Below are positions 1 through 11,937 of a stretch of DNA of 64,000 nt, one piece after another. Every line of letters begins with the position of its first letter. Within the stretch, counting starts at the first letter, position 1. The notes beneath the pieces are model-generated. The model did no database searches and was not told the DNA's origin. It saw only the letters and a list, made by a program, of their open reading frames with translations. The position numbers and the translations under genes are program-made. The stretch comes from Orcinus orca (Eukaryota > Chordata > Mammalia > Artiodactyla > Delphinidae): positions 99,645,089-99,709,088 of the forward strand of contig NC_064565.1 in NCBI RefSeq assembly GCF_937001465.1, in the 5' to 3' direction.

Positions 1-204
1 CTCATGAAGGAAAACCATAGGGTGCTAAAAGAAAGAAGAACTGGGCTTTGGGTTATATAACCAGGAGAGGCTCCCTGAGATAATATTTAATCTGAGACTT
101 GAGGAGTGAGAAGACACCACCCAGCGGCAGTGCAGAGAGAGATCATTTCTTCCAGGCTGAGGGGACAGCAGTCAAAAGACCACGGGAACTAGAATACACA
201 AGAA

Positions 205-716
205 GAAAATACAAATCCATAATTTTATAACCATGGGATAGAGAAGGCCTTTCTAAATGTGGTTCCAAAAATGCTGGGACCACAGAAGTTAGATAACATC
301 AAAATTTTTAACCACTTCATGGCAGAAACCTCATAAAGACACGTAGTAAACAAGGCAAAATAGTTATAACTTGTACAACAATAAGTTATTATCTTTACTG
401 TATAGAAAGTACGTAAAACAAATATAAGAAAGGTTAACCCCCCAAAGGGGAGGGAGAAGGTCAAGAATATTCAAAAACAAGAAACACAATTGGCCAATAA
501 ACATAGGAAGAAATGTTAAACTCCTCATAAATAGAGAAATGCACATAAAAATGATTGTAAGGTACCATTTTTCACTCATGAAATTGGCAAAGATTGAAAA
601 GACTTTAATCCCCAGAACTGAGGAAGGTAAAGAGAAACAGGTACTCTATTTCCTGCTGGTGGGAGTGTACATTGGTAGAACTTTCCTAGAGGACAGAGAA
701 CAAGTCTTAAAAATAT
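205..716 (+). mobile_element. Old L1M fragment, left part
   Basis: Decayed L1 3' region with landmarks TGGCCAATAAACATA, AGAGAAATGCACATAAAAATG and TGCTGGTGGGAGTGTA. It continues after a younger insertion at 1115. Bases 1-204 are A+T-moderate unique or very old repeat sequence with no clear feature. Confidence 0.75.
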
Positions 717-1114
717 GCCATGCTAACACATATATATGGAATCTAAAAAAAAAAAATGGTCCTGACAAATCTAGGGGCAGGACAGGAATAAAGATGCAGA
801 CGTAGAGAATGGACTTGAGGACACGGGGAGGGGGAAGGGTAAGCTGGGACGAAATCAGAGAGTAGCATTGACATATGTACACTACCAAACATAAAATAGA
901 TAGCTAGTGGGAAGCAGCTGCATCTCACAGGGAGATCAGCTCGGTGCTTTGTGTCCACCTAGAGGGATGGGATAGGGAGGGTGGGAGGGAGACGCAAGAG
1001 GGAGGGGATATGGGGATATATGTATATGTATAGCTGGTCCACTTTGTTATACAGCAGAAACTAACACAACATTGTAAAGCAATCATACTCCAATAAAGAT
1101 GTTAAAATAAAATG
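717..1114 (+). mobile_element. Young L1 3' end inserted into older L1M
   Basis: Starts at TGCTAACACATATATATGG, contains the L1 3' UTR landmarks GAATGGACTTGAGGACACGG and AGATCAGCTCGGTGCTTTG, and ends with TACTCCAATAAAGATG plus an A-rich tail. This is the standard cetartiodactyl L1 3' end, strongly 5'-truncated. Confidence 0.9.
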
Positions 1115-1560
1115 ACTACTCTTCACACTCAGCAATTCCACTTCTAGGAATTTATCACTAGGAAACACTCAGTTCTGCAGAAAGGTTAAACTATGAGACT
1201 GTTCATTATAATATATTCTATCATGATTAAAAATCAGAGGCAACCTCAAGAGGGTCGTTCATACAATGGAATACAGTGAAGTCATTAAGAATGAGTCTAT
1301 TAAATGTATATTTATTGACATGGAAATATGTTCAAGATGTTAAGTGAAAAATGCAGCTTCAAAACAGTACCTATGATAGGATTGCATTTTGTTTCAAAAT
1401 ATCGTATCTATGCATAGAAATGTCCTTAAAATGTTAATAATGGTTATCTCTGAATGATGGGACATGTAAGTTTTACTTTCTTCTTTATACCTTTATATGT
1501 TGTATGACCTTTTTAGAATGAACATGCATTACTTTTTACAATAAGAAAACATTAAAGCTG
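1115..1560 (+). mobile_element. Old L1M fragment, right part
   Basis: Resumes the L1M interrupted at 716 with AGCAATTCCACTTCTAGGAA and runs to an A-rich 3' end near ATTAAAG. It is typical of an old L1M 3' terminus. Confidence 0.75.
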
Positions 1561-1564
1561 TTTT

Positions 1565-2395
1565 CCTATTGGGGTGGGTAAAAGGGGAGTCATTATGGTC
1601 CCCCTGGGCCAGAAGGGACTGGAAGATGAGCCTGTCTGTTTCGCGTCCTCAAGCAGGCCTGTTTGATCAGCATCACCTGAGCCCTCAGGAAGAGGGCTAA
1701 TCCCTGGGGAGGCAATATCCACCTCCAATCCCTTTCTATCCTTGGTTTTGACACAGTCACCCCATCCACATAAGCCCCCTGCTCAATGTTTTCTTTTTTC
1801 CTGGGAAACAAAGCCCTTCGCGTGCTCTGATTCATCCTCCAGTTAGAAGCCAAGTCACCGGAGCCTCAGACGCAGGTGTCTGGGGTGACACAGCACGACA
1901 CAACACCTCCAGGATAAGGGCAGCCCTTCCACCTTCGAGGCTGTGAACTGTCAGGCGTGATTAGAAAGGTCACTTGTCCTGACAGCTCTCTGTGCTTCCC
2001 GGAGAGCAGCCTTCCTGCTGGGAACGTTCTTAATTGTGCTTCCTGTTGCGGGTCCCTGCCTGCTCACTCACTCCCTCCCTTACAGTAAAGCAGACCCTAG
2101 CCTCCCTCCACGGTCCTTGAACGTGAAAAAAAATGCCAGTGATGGCAAAACCTTGCAAAAACAGAGCAGCGCTCCAATTCAAGAAGAGAGAGAAAAGTGA
2201 ATTTATAGGAAAAGGGTCGCATGGTGGAAGAAGGAAGCTGCATTTTTGGAGAAAAGAAATATGCAGCCTTGGGGAGTGTGTGGAAGCCAGGGAGGAGAAG
2301 GGTCAGAGGAACAGAGGAGAAAAGAACACCCACCAAAGTCTTATTAGTAGAACTAGAACAGTGCACGATACGACAAAGTACAAACTCTGAAGACT
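1565..2395. other. Unique intronic sequence
   Basis: No gene, repeat family or conserved motif recognised. The sequence is of mixed composition. Open frames here are short and lack coding character. Confidence 0.5.
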
Positions 2396-2399
2396 GAGA

Positions 2400-3240
2400 A
2401 AGAAGCTCTCAAAGAGCTCTGTGCTCCCGGCCCCAACCCCAGAAATGCTGATTCTGCCAGTCAGGGGTGCTGCCCAGGAATCTGCATTATAAAAGCACCC
2501 AGGGCATTTGGAGCAGGCTGTCTGTGCCCCCTGCTTTGATAATCCCTGTCTAAAGGATAAGGGTGAACACGTTTGAGGGACTCGTAGCTGGACACATCAG
2601 AGGAATCCAAGGGGTAGAAAGTGAAGGATGTGATGGGGTGGAGAGAGGAAGAATTGTCTGCAAGGAAAGGCAAGGGATGTAGTTATATAACCCTCTGGTT
2701 TCTTGAGCCTGAGCTTGGCCAGAAGTGGCTTCTGACCCCATCAGGTACATGGCTGATGTGAGTGCCCCCCAAAGCTATAAGCTCTAGTCGGTGTCTTTAT
2801 AGAGGACCTGCATGCCAGTGAGACGCTGGCTGGACAATTGCCCTAGAGCAGCGCTTACATGTGCACACTACTCGATGCAGGATCCTGTTCAAATGCAGGT
2901 TCTGATTCTGTAGTTCTGGGGTGGGACCTGAGACTCTGACTTCCAGTAAGCTACCAGGTCACTTCTGGTCCACCCTGGGTAGCAAGTCCCTCCAAGGCAG
3001 TGGCTCACAATCCGGGCTGCCCAGTGTAATCACCTGAAGAGTTTTGGGAAACAGCTGTGTCCAAGCCCCACCTCCAGAGTTAGGATGGAATTGGTGTGAG
3101 GCACCTGGACGTTTAAAGCTTCCCACCGAGGCTGACATCCACTACTCAGGGAGGGCATCCAAGGAGGGTTGTGGAGCCAGGCAGGGGTCTGGAGGGGGCA
3201 GCCAGGTAGTATTCCCTCTTCTTCAGTAATCGCTAATAGA
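2400..3240. mobile_element. Cluster of MER5-like hAT (Charlie) fragments
   Basis: Several short stretches read like MER5A and relatives: AATCTGCATTATAAAAGCACC at about 2480, a diverged stretch at 2850-2960 (GGACCTGAGACTCTGACTTC), and CAGTGTAATCACCTGAAGAG at about 3020 followed by CCCCACCTCCAGAGTTAGG. All are old and diverged. A further piece may lie at 3510-3600 and 4260-4390. Confidence 0.5.
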
Positions 3241-3820
3241 CAGATAAATATGGAAACTCGGGATGTACATTAGAAAGTTCAGACATAGACTCAGACCCAT
3301 GGGCTTAAATGTGGCTTCAACTATATTTTACACTTGAGAATAATAATTATAATTATTATAATAATGTTGTAAATAGCTTTTTAAAGTTTACAAAGTTCTC
3401 TCCCATACATTATAACACTTGATCTTCATTACATCTCTGTGAGGTGAGACAGATATAACACACGTTTTTAAAGAAGGGAAAACTGAGGATTAGCTTTAAT
3501 ACTGAGAGTTGGGCATCAAGCTCCACCTCACACCTGCCTGAGTCAGAATCTGCATTTTAACAGGATCTTCAGACGATTCATGTGCACAGTAATGTCTGAG
3601 TAACACTGCACACCACCTGCCTCCAATCCCCAGCTGACACCTGGAGGATTAAAGCAAAGGTTCTTGGGTCACCTGAGGGTCTTTTAAAAAAATGCAGTCT
3701 TAGCTCTTGTGAATACTATCTAATTATTATTAGAGAGTCTTGGGATGAGGTCTGAACTAAAAAATATGTTTGAGAGCATTTAGTTCAGTCTTTGGCAAAA
3801 TGCGGATGTGGAAAACCACT

Positions 3821-4246
3821 TCCAGGGACTTCCCTGGTGGCACAGTGGTTAGAATCCGCCTGCCAGTGCAGGGGAAGCGGGTTCGTGCCCTGGTCTGGGA
3901 AGATTCCACATGCCGTGGAGCAGCTAAGCCTGTGCACCACAACTACTGAGCCTGCACTCTAGAGCCCGCGAGCCACAACTACTGAAGCCCGCATCTACAG
4001 CCTGTGCTCTGCAACAAGAGAAGCCACCACAATGAGAAGCCCATGCACCGCGACTAGAGAGAGCCCGTGCGCAGCGAAGACACAATGCATCCAAAAATAA
4101 AAATAAGTAAATAAATAAATTTTTTAAAACTACACAATACACAAATCTTAATTAAAAACAAAAAAAGAAAGAAATATATTCTGTATTTTTCCAGATTCTT
4201 TGTAGCCTTTGGAAGATTTTTACAGTCCAAAAAAAAAAAGAAAAAA
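3821..4246 (+). mobile_element. CHR-1 SINE with probable 3' transduction
   Basis: SINE body about 3826-4123: GGGACTTCCCTGGTGG (tRNA-like head), B box GGGTTCGTGCC, then the long CHR-1 tail ending in (AAAT)n. The direct repeat GAAAACCACT occurs at 3811-3820 and again at 4247-4256, not right after the SINE tail. The approximately 120 bp after the tail (4124-4246) ends in its own A-run and therefore seems to have been carried along. Confidence 0.7.
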
Positions 4247-4394
4247 GAAAACCACTGCTATGAAAATCACTGGCTGTGCTTATGAGACAGGCAGGTTCCT
4301 GGGCCCCACTTCAAACCTCCTGAATCAGGAATCTGCATCTGGCTCCCCGTGTGGTTCTTACATTTAAGCTGAGAACCATTACCTTATATCTGTG

Positions 4395-5130
4395 GGGAAG
4401 AAGTAACATCAATATTAAATTGTTATTTTAGGGAGTAGACAACATTTTTATTTCTGCTTGATTAGATCTAAATTATCCATGTTAATATGATGCCTTGATT
4501 TATGGAGGACGTTTTTCCTTAATTGCCGCCGGAGTGTGGGCAGGGCAGAGGGGACCATGCTGCACTTTTTCAAAGGCTTTTGTGAAATATATGGGGGTTT
4601 GGGCAAGTGGAAAATGTGACACCACCAGCTAAAATGAGGTTTTAGGGATTGTCTGTGGGTTTTAGTATCTCTATTTTTGCCCCCTTGGTTGGCAGTGTTA
4701 TTTTCTCATCTTTGTAGGCGTTTCTAAGGTAATGGGAATATTATGTGTGCATTTAGCTTTCATCAGGTCTTGTCAAGGAAGTGCAGCAGGGAGGTTGGGC
4801 TCTAAAGCATGAAATCCAATTCCTGTGTTCACTAAACCCCTTCTCCTCCCATGAGGAACTGTTGGGGCTCTGATGTACATCAGCTTCCTGTTTCTTTTAA
4901 AGCAAACTCTTTTCTTTTTACACTTCTCCATGGGCAGGTAAGGAAAGAAAGAATATGACCAAGTCGTGTGGGGATGGTGTGAAGGATATGAATGGAAGAG
5001 TGAACAACGGACACGTTTTCTTTCCAGGGAATGTTGCAATTCCACGGTAGTTTGTGGTGCTGGAAGACAAGGGAAACCTATCAACCATTGCTCCAGCTGT
5101 CTGACACTGAGTACGTAAAGAAAGCACAAG
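4395..5130. other. Unique intronic sequence
   Basis: No repeat recognised between the hAT piece and the L1/SINE block. It contains a T-rich stretch with ATTA-core sites and the motif CTTTTTCAAAGGC. It has no coding signal. Confidence 0.45.
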
Positions 5131-5148
5131 TTAAAATTACCAGAAATA

Positions 5149-5359
5149 GGGGCTTCCCTGGTGGCGCAGTGGTTGAGAGTCCGCCTGCCGATGCAGGGGA
5201 TACGGGTTCATGCCCCGGTCCGGGAAGATTCCACGTGCCGCGGAGCGGCTGGGCCCGTGAGCCATGGCCGCCGAGCCTGCGCGTCCGGAGCCTGTGCTCC
5301 GCAACGGCAGAGGCCACAGCAGTGAGAGGCCCGCGTACCGCAAAAAAAAAAAAAAAAAA
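5149..5359 (+). mobile_element. CHR-2 SINE, intact, with 16-bp target-site duplication
   Basis: Head GGGCTTCCCTGGTGGCGCAG, B box GGGTTCATGCC, CHR-2 body ending CCGCGTACCGC and a 19-nt A-tail. It is flanked by the 16-bp duplication AAAATTACCAGAAATA (5133-5148 and 5360-5375). Confidence 0.95.
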
Positions 5360-5375
5360 AAAATTACCAGAAATA

Positions 5376-7065
5376 AAACTATAAATCATTAATGAGAGAA
5401 ATTAAAGAAGGCACAAATAAATGAAAAAACATTCTATGTTCATAGATTGGAATGCTTAATATTGTTAAAATGTCCATACCATCCAAAGAAATCTACAGGT
5501 TCGATGCAATCTATCAAAACACCAATGGCATCTTTTTTGCAGAAATAGGAGAGATGATCTTATAATTCGTATGGAACCACAAAAGACCCTAAATATTTAA
5601 CCAATCTTGAGAAAGAAGAACAAAGCTAGAGGCATCACATCACAATTTCAAAGTATATTGAAGAGCTAAAGTTAAACAGTGTGGTACTGGCATAAAAACA
5701 GAAATATAGACTGATGGAACTGATCAGAGAGCCCAGAAATAAACTCATACATATATGGCCAACTGATGGTTGACAAGGGTGCCAAGAATACACATGGGGA
5801 AAAGATAGCCTCTACAACAAAGAGTGTTGTAAAAACTGGATATCTACATGCAAAAAAAAAAAAAATTGAAATTGGACTCATCTTACATTATACACACAAA
5901 TCAACTCAAAATGGATTAAAGATTTAAACATCAGGCTTGAAACTATAAAACTTCTAGAAGAAAACATAAGGGAAAAGCTTTACGACATTGGGCATAGCAA
6001 TGATTTCTTGGATATGAAACCAAAAGCACAGTCAACAAAAGAAAAATTAGGCAAATGGGTCTACGTCAAACTAAAAAGCTTCTGCACAGCAAAGGAAATA
6101 ATCAACAGAGTGAAAATGCAACCTACAAAATGGGAAAAAATATTTGCAAACCAAAGTGCTGGAGAAGAGGTTAATACCCAAAATATATAAGGAACTCCTA
6201 CAACTCAGTAGCAAAAACACCCTTAATTTTAAAAATGGGCAAAGGACTTGGACAGACATTTTTCCAAAGAGGACATACAAATGGCTGACAGGTATATAAA
6301 AAGATGCTCATTATCATTAATCATCAGGAAAATGCAAATAAAAACCACAATGAGATATCACCTACACCTGTTAGGGTGGCTATTATAAAAACAAAAGATA
6401 ACTAGTGTTATTGAGGATGTGGAAAATTTGAAATCTTTGTGCACTGTTGGTGGGAATGTAAAACGGTGCAACCCCTATAGAAAACAGTATGGAAGTTCCT
6501 CAAAAAATTAAAAGTAGAACTACTATAAGATCCAGGAATCCCACTTCTGATATATACCCAAAAGAATTGAAATCCGGCTCTTAAAGTGATATCTGCACTC
6601 ACATATTCATTGCAGCATTATTCACAATAGCCAAGAAATGGAAGCCATTTAAATGTCCAATGATGGATAAATGGATAAAGAAGATGTGGTATATACATAA
6701 AATGGAATATTATTCAGCCTTTAGAAAGAAGTAAATCCTGCCATATGTGACAACATGGATGAACTTGGAGAACATTATGCTAAGTGAAATAAGTCCGTCA
6801 CAAGACAAATATTGCATGATTCCACTTACATGAGATACCCAAAATAGTCCAACCCAGAGAAGCAGAGAGTAGAATGTTGGTTGCTAGGGGTTAGAGGGAA
6901 GAGGGAACAGGTAGCTGCTGTTCAATGGGTATAAAGTTTCAGTTCTTCAAGACTAACACATAGTGATCTACTGTACAACATAGTGTCTATAGCTAACAAT
7001 GCTGTATTGTGCACTTAAGAGAATAAGTCTCATGATAAGTGTTCTTACTACAATTTTTAAAAAAG
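5376..7065 (+). mobile_element. 5'-truncated L1 with ORF2 3' half and 3' UTR
   Basis: Decayed L1 ORF2 sequence in sense orientation, with landmarks TTCATAGATTGGAATGCTTA, CCAACTGATGGTTGACAAGG, ATTCATTGCAGCATTATTCA, and a 3' end at about 7060. It is interrupted by stops and frameshifts. ATTACCAG follows its end at 7066-7073 and precedes its start at 5364-5371, so these may be its target-site duplications. It is not functional. Confidence 0.85.
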
Positions 7066-7531
7066 ATTACCAGGAAAACGAAGGGTTTTTTGGCAAGCAA
7101 ATGCCACTAGCCCTTCCCAGCTGACTTTAGTTGCGAGCTGTGGAAACGACAGGAGGCTACTCATTGGAGCATCTCCCCTTCTTGCATCAGGAAGCTCACG
7201 AGTCACCCACAGAAAGCAGAGGAGTCTCCGTGGTTTTAGTCTCCAGGCTCTGCAAGTTAGTGCGTACCGTCGAGCAGCTCGTCCCTAGAAGAATGTTATA
7301 CCAAGGAAGGCGGGCAGTTCCTCACGACCTCCACGGAGCAAAATGTAAGGGGAAGGGAGCCAAAGCAGAAGCTTCTTTCAAGGGTCAGATGTGTGTCTCT
7401 CTCAGGCCAGCCACTGCTCTAGGCGCTGGGGATACAGGAGTGAAAAAAGCAGACAGTACCCTTGCTCTCAGGTGATTCCGTCCAATGGGAGGAGATAGAC
7501 CACACCCAAGTAATTTAAAATACATATGTCA

Positions 7532-7642
7532 TGAACATTTCGGTACATGACTCTTTTTGAATTATGGTTTTCTCAGGGTATACGCCCAGTAGTGGGATTG
7601 CTGGGTCGTATACTCCAATAAAGATGTGAAAAAAAACACAAC
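7532..7642 (+). mobile_element. Tiny twin-primed (5'-inverted) L1
   Basis: The left part (7532-about 7607) is L1 ORF2 C-terminus in antisense: read on the minus strand it encodes YDPAIPLLGVYPEKT. The right part is the sense L1 3' end, TACTCCAATAAAGATG plus an A-run. The duplication CATATGTCA flanks the whole (7523-7531 and 7643-7651). Confidence 0.85.
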
Positions 7643-7659
7643 CATATGTCAGAGGGTCA

Positions 7660-7960
7660 TAGGTGCTGTGAAGATGGTTAAATCTGGATAAGGGGATACA
7701 GAGTGATAGCATCTACTAGAGGAGGTCCAGGGAGGCCTCTCTAGTGACAGGAAGGAAGTGAAGGAATGAGCCGGGTGACGACCAGAAGGGGCACTGTTCC
7801 AGACAGAAGAGTGCAAATTCACAGATCCTGAGGTAGAAGCAGAATGGTTGAGCAAAGAACTACATGAAAGCTGCCATGAATGAGGAGAATGACAGGAAAT
7901 GAAATCAGAGAGGCAGCCAGGGGCTCCATTACTCAGGACCGGATTTTGAATTAGTTAACG
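7660..7960. other. Ancient mammal-wide interspersed repeat, family not assigned
   Basis: Purine-rich series such as AGGGAGGCCTCTCTAGTGACAG, TCCTGAGGTAGAAG and TGAAATCAGAGAGGCAG. The same type of old repeat recurs near 24360-24440, 25680-26170, 28490-28860 and 54750-55190. No coding content. Confidence 0.45.
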
Positions 7961-8894
7961 GGAAGCACTTACAACTTAAGAAATTTCCTCCCCAAACTTT
8001 AATGATGTGACTAAGAAGAATCATCAAAACTACTTCTTTAGAGATTGTTCAAAACAAAGACATAACAAAAGAACACGCAAAAATAAAAGTAATCATGTTA
8101 GGGAGATGGGATGATGGAATTTCTTCTCCTTTTTTTTTTTCCCCAAAAACTAAATTTGTGATTGCTGTAATGCTTCCAGAGTATAAAATATGTTTCCCTA
8201 GAAACAAATCTACTACCTCAAGGGCAGGTGGTGCTTCTGTATCCCCAGTACTCGGAGTTGCACCCAGTGCATGTCAGACACTCATAAATGCTCGTGGACT
8301 CAATGAACTGAACCTCTGGAGATGAGTTACACATTCTGTTTGGAGCAGGAGAATAAGAAACTCTCCAGGCCCTATCTGAATCAGGTCAATGTAATCCTGG
8401 CTTCTGCACTTCATCCAGAGTTTTGCTATTTTCAAATTAGCCATGCCTGTGGGGAGTTTAATGTCTAGAGAAGTACAATAATTTTGAGCAAAGAGATTAC
8501 AGACCTTCTACTGGCCTTTCGGGAAACACAACAAGCTTGCTGCATGGCTGCCCCCTGACATGCTCATCCAATCTGGAATCTCATATGAGTGTATCAGCTG
8601 TATCACCAATCAATGCCTTGGTTGATTTCTTCTTCATCTCTCCAGTGTGCTGGGTGGTGTCAGTGGAATGTTGAAAAATCTGCTTAGAATTTAGGACCAT
8701 TATATGACACAAAGGTAGATTCAGAACTGAACGTAAACAAATCTGTAAATTATACAAGCTGTTAAGGTTTTCCTCTTTCCATATTTTCTGGGAAATAAAC
8801 AAGAAAGGCAGACGTCACATAGTAGCTCTTTTTGGCCCAACTCTTATGGGTTCTTAATTCTCCACCTCTTTTATGAGCATTCAGTTTAGTTAAT

Positions 8895-9140
8895 AATAAA
8901 AGCATCTACTGATGGAGCACCAACTATGGGTCAGGTTCTCTGGTTAACATTGCACATAGCATAACTCATTTAATCCTATGAGGAAGATATTATCACACCC
9001 ATTTCAGAGATTGAAGTAACTGAGGTGAGGAGACATTAAACCATTTGCTCAGAACTACACAGCCAGCAAGTGGGCAACCCAGGTTTAAAATCTAGGTCTA
9101 CCTAAGTCCAAAGCCCATGATTTTTATCACCACAGATAAG
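8895..9140 (+). mobile_element. MIR SINE
   Basis: Contains GCACCAACTATGGGTCAGG, a decayed core, and TTGCTCAGAACTACACAGCC with the usual order of MIR landmarks. Old and diverged. Confidence 0.7.
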
Positions 9141-9511
9141 GATGTATAGTGTAGCCTCTTTTCCTTTAAGTAAGATTTTGAAACATTTCTCTGAAGTTAG
9201 GTAAGAGTAGAGAGGAATGGCTACATTGGAAAGCCAGAGCTGTAATACACAGTTCAAAACTAGAAGGTAGGGGAGAGACAAGAGGGTTCATTTAGCCTAG
9301 GAAATAGGCTTCCTATCTTTTGTAGGAGGGTCTTACCTCCTCAGTCAAAACTCTGAGGCTTCCCACAATCTGTACTAACTACTTCCCACTCATCCATTCA
9401 TTCATTCACTCATTCATTCAAGCAAATATATAATTGAACACCTTCCATGTGCCAGACAACCTGGATAAAATGATAAATACAGTGTTCCCCATTTGTATTT
9501 ATACTTGAAAC

Positions 9512-9533
9512 CTATCTATCTATCTATCTATTT
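9512..9533. repeat. (CTAT)n microsatellite
   Basis: About five perfect CTAT units. Confidence 0.9.
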
Positions 9534-10285
9534 TCATATCTGTAGCATTATCCAAAATAAATATTAAATTGCAATGCTGGTAAGTCCAAGGCAAGAGAGC
9601 TGTGTGGTGCTATAAGAGACATGTAAAAGGGGATTGGTCTGTCCTTGAAGAAGCAATGTTTGAGCCAAGATATGAATGATGGCTAGGAATTAAGTAGGCA
9701 GAGAGAGGAGGGAAAATGCTAATAAAATTATCCAGCCATTCCTGCCCTCTTTCCCTCTCATCTTGCCATAGCAGAAACCTGAATCCTGTGAAATGGAGAT
9801 GGGGCAGTACAGGAAATGGATCCTTCAGGTCTCATTCCTCCAAGCCAATGTAGCCCTGGGAACACTGAATGTTGTATTCACTGAGGAGAAAGAAGAGACA
9901 AGGTAACTGGTGATACAAAACCAGAATAGAGACATTGTTATTTTATCCTCTGATATATCAGTCTTCTGGACTCCCTGGTGACACTGCTAATCAGAGACAG
10001 GACTGCAACTGTCCCATACCCTGCTTTTGTTTGATCTAGAAACAGATGCCTGTTCCTCTAGAAAAACCCAACCTTGGGCCAGGGCACCTGGCTTGAAGAG
10101 TAAAGAATGGGCTAGATTTCTACCCCTACTGACCAGCACCCCCCTCCAACCCAAACAGATACTCTTTCCAGTGAAAAATCATCACATCCATACGTGGTGA
10201 ACCTGTGGACAAACCTCTGTTGTACAAGTCTCTGTAACTGAGATAGCTGTGAAACGAGGACTAGACTGATCAAAACTGTTGTGCA

Positions 10286-10509
10286 GGGGCTTCTCTGGTG
10301 GCGCAGCGGTTGAGAGTCTGCCTGCCGATGCAGGGGACACGGGTTCGTGCCCCGGTCCGGGAAGATCCCACATGCCGCGGAGCGGCTGGGTCCGTGAGCC
10401 ATGGCCGCTGAGCCTGCGTGTCCGGGGCCTGTGCTCCGCAGCAGGAGAGGCCACAGCAGTGAGAGGCCCGCGTACCGCAAAACAAACAAACAAACAAACA
10501 AACAAAAAC
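10286..10509 (+). mobile_element. CHR-2 SINE with (AAAC)n tail
   Basis: Full CHR-2 body ending CGCGTACCGC, followed by (AAAC)n instead of a pure A-tail. It is flanked by CTGTTGTGCA at 10276-10285 and 10510-10519. Confidence 0.93.
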
Positions 10510-11319
10510 CTGTTGTGCACAATGATGCATAATTAGGTGTGTGTGTGTACTGGTGAATGAATGTAAGTTACCGAAGATGACTAGAGGTGGCCAAGAGGAG
10601 TAACAGGAACGAGAATCAGCAAAGCCAGCTTCTCCTGCAATGTGTTACCGGACCAACTTTCCAGGAGACAAGGAGAAAGCAAGAGATGGACACCAAGCCG
10701 CTAGGAGAGAAGAAAACTAAAACCACATGATTGGCAACTGGTGACGAGATGCCTGGAATCATCAGAGAAGTTGAAGGCTGAGGTCCCTGGAACATGGCCC
10801 CATCCTGGTTTGGAGCAAAGGTGTTTAACTCGGGGTCCACGAATGAGCTTCAGGGGATCTCTGAACCATGAACACTATTTTTGTGGGCAGGGTTCTTAGC
10901 ATTTAGATTTGAGAATCAAATGCTCAAATTAAGAACCACTGGTTTCAGGTTATTCAGATGACCTCTCTGCCTGGGTCAGTGTGTATTCTGTACAGACAGA
11001 AACATCTTGTCATGAGATGTCCTGAAGAAAACAAAGCCAGTTACTATTAAGGCCAAAGAGGTCATAATTTTCCTTGAGGAGGAGCTACCAATGCTTCCAA
11101 GTATCCTTGCTTTCTTGTATGGAATTGGACTACCCTGCCCATAAGAGCCCAATGATACCTCTTTGGGAGGCTTGGCTTTTCTGAATCAGTGGACCTAAAA
11201 CTGAATAAGCAAAGTGTGTTTATCATCAGGTGTTTAAGTTGGCACTCCTCCAGATTACCATCATTAATTTTCTTCTTCTTTGCAATCATTCAAATGATTA
11301 GAACATGGAATAGAATGGA

Positions 11320-11560
11320 TGAGAATCTGGGCACTGGAGTTCTTCAACCTGGAGTTTAAGACTTGGCTCTTCCACTTAACATCTGGAGAAATCGGTAGGT
11401 TATTTCATCACCCTGAACTTCAGTTGCAACATCTGGCAAAATGGGGATAATAATTGTACCCACCTTAGAAGGTATTGTGAGAATAAAATAATTAAATTAA
11501 TCCATGTAAAGTACTTAGTATAGTGTAAGTGTCTGATACAGGTTAGAATTATAATTTACC
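11320..11560 (+). mobile_element. MIR SINE
   Basis: Landmarks GGCTCTTCCACTTAACATCTG, AAAATGGGGATAATAATTG and TTGTGAGAATAAAATAATT match the MIR layout. Confidence 0.75.
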
Positions 11561-11618
11561 CCATGCCTCCCAAACAAAAATATTTGTTTTCACTTTGTGC
11601 TTTTAAAAATTGAGATAT

Positions 11619-11937
11619 GGGCTTCCCTGGTGGCGCAGTGGTTGAGAATCTGCCTGCTAATGCAGGGGACACGGGTTTGAGCCCTGGTCTGGGAGGATCT
11701 CACATGCCCCGGAGCAACTAGGCCCGTGAGCCACAACTACTGAGTCTGCGCGTCTGGAGCCTGTGCTCCGCAACAAGAAAGGCCGCAATAGTGAGAGGCC
11801 CCGCGCACCGCGATGAAGAGTGGCTCCCACTTGCCACAACTAGAGAAAGCCCTCGCACAGAAATGAAGACCCAACACAGCAAAAATAAATTAATTAATTA
11901 ATAAACTCCTGCACCCAACATCTAAAAAAAAAAGAAG
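11619..11937 (+). mobile_element. CHR-1 SINE
   Basis: Long CHR-1 form with the (AACTACTGAG) module, a tail with (TTAA)n and an A-rich end. It is flanked by a 13-bp duplication AAAATTGAGATAT (11606-11618 and 11938-11950). Confidence 0.93.

Noticed and set aside
5031..5384. Open frames of about 70-135 codons within SINE copies (also at 10112-10522, 12410-12787, 13905-14201, 15318-15719, 27867-28097, 52094-52360, 62186-62485)
   Set aside because: They are translations of CHR-2 SINEs, which is why their sequences resemble each other. They are not genes.
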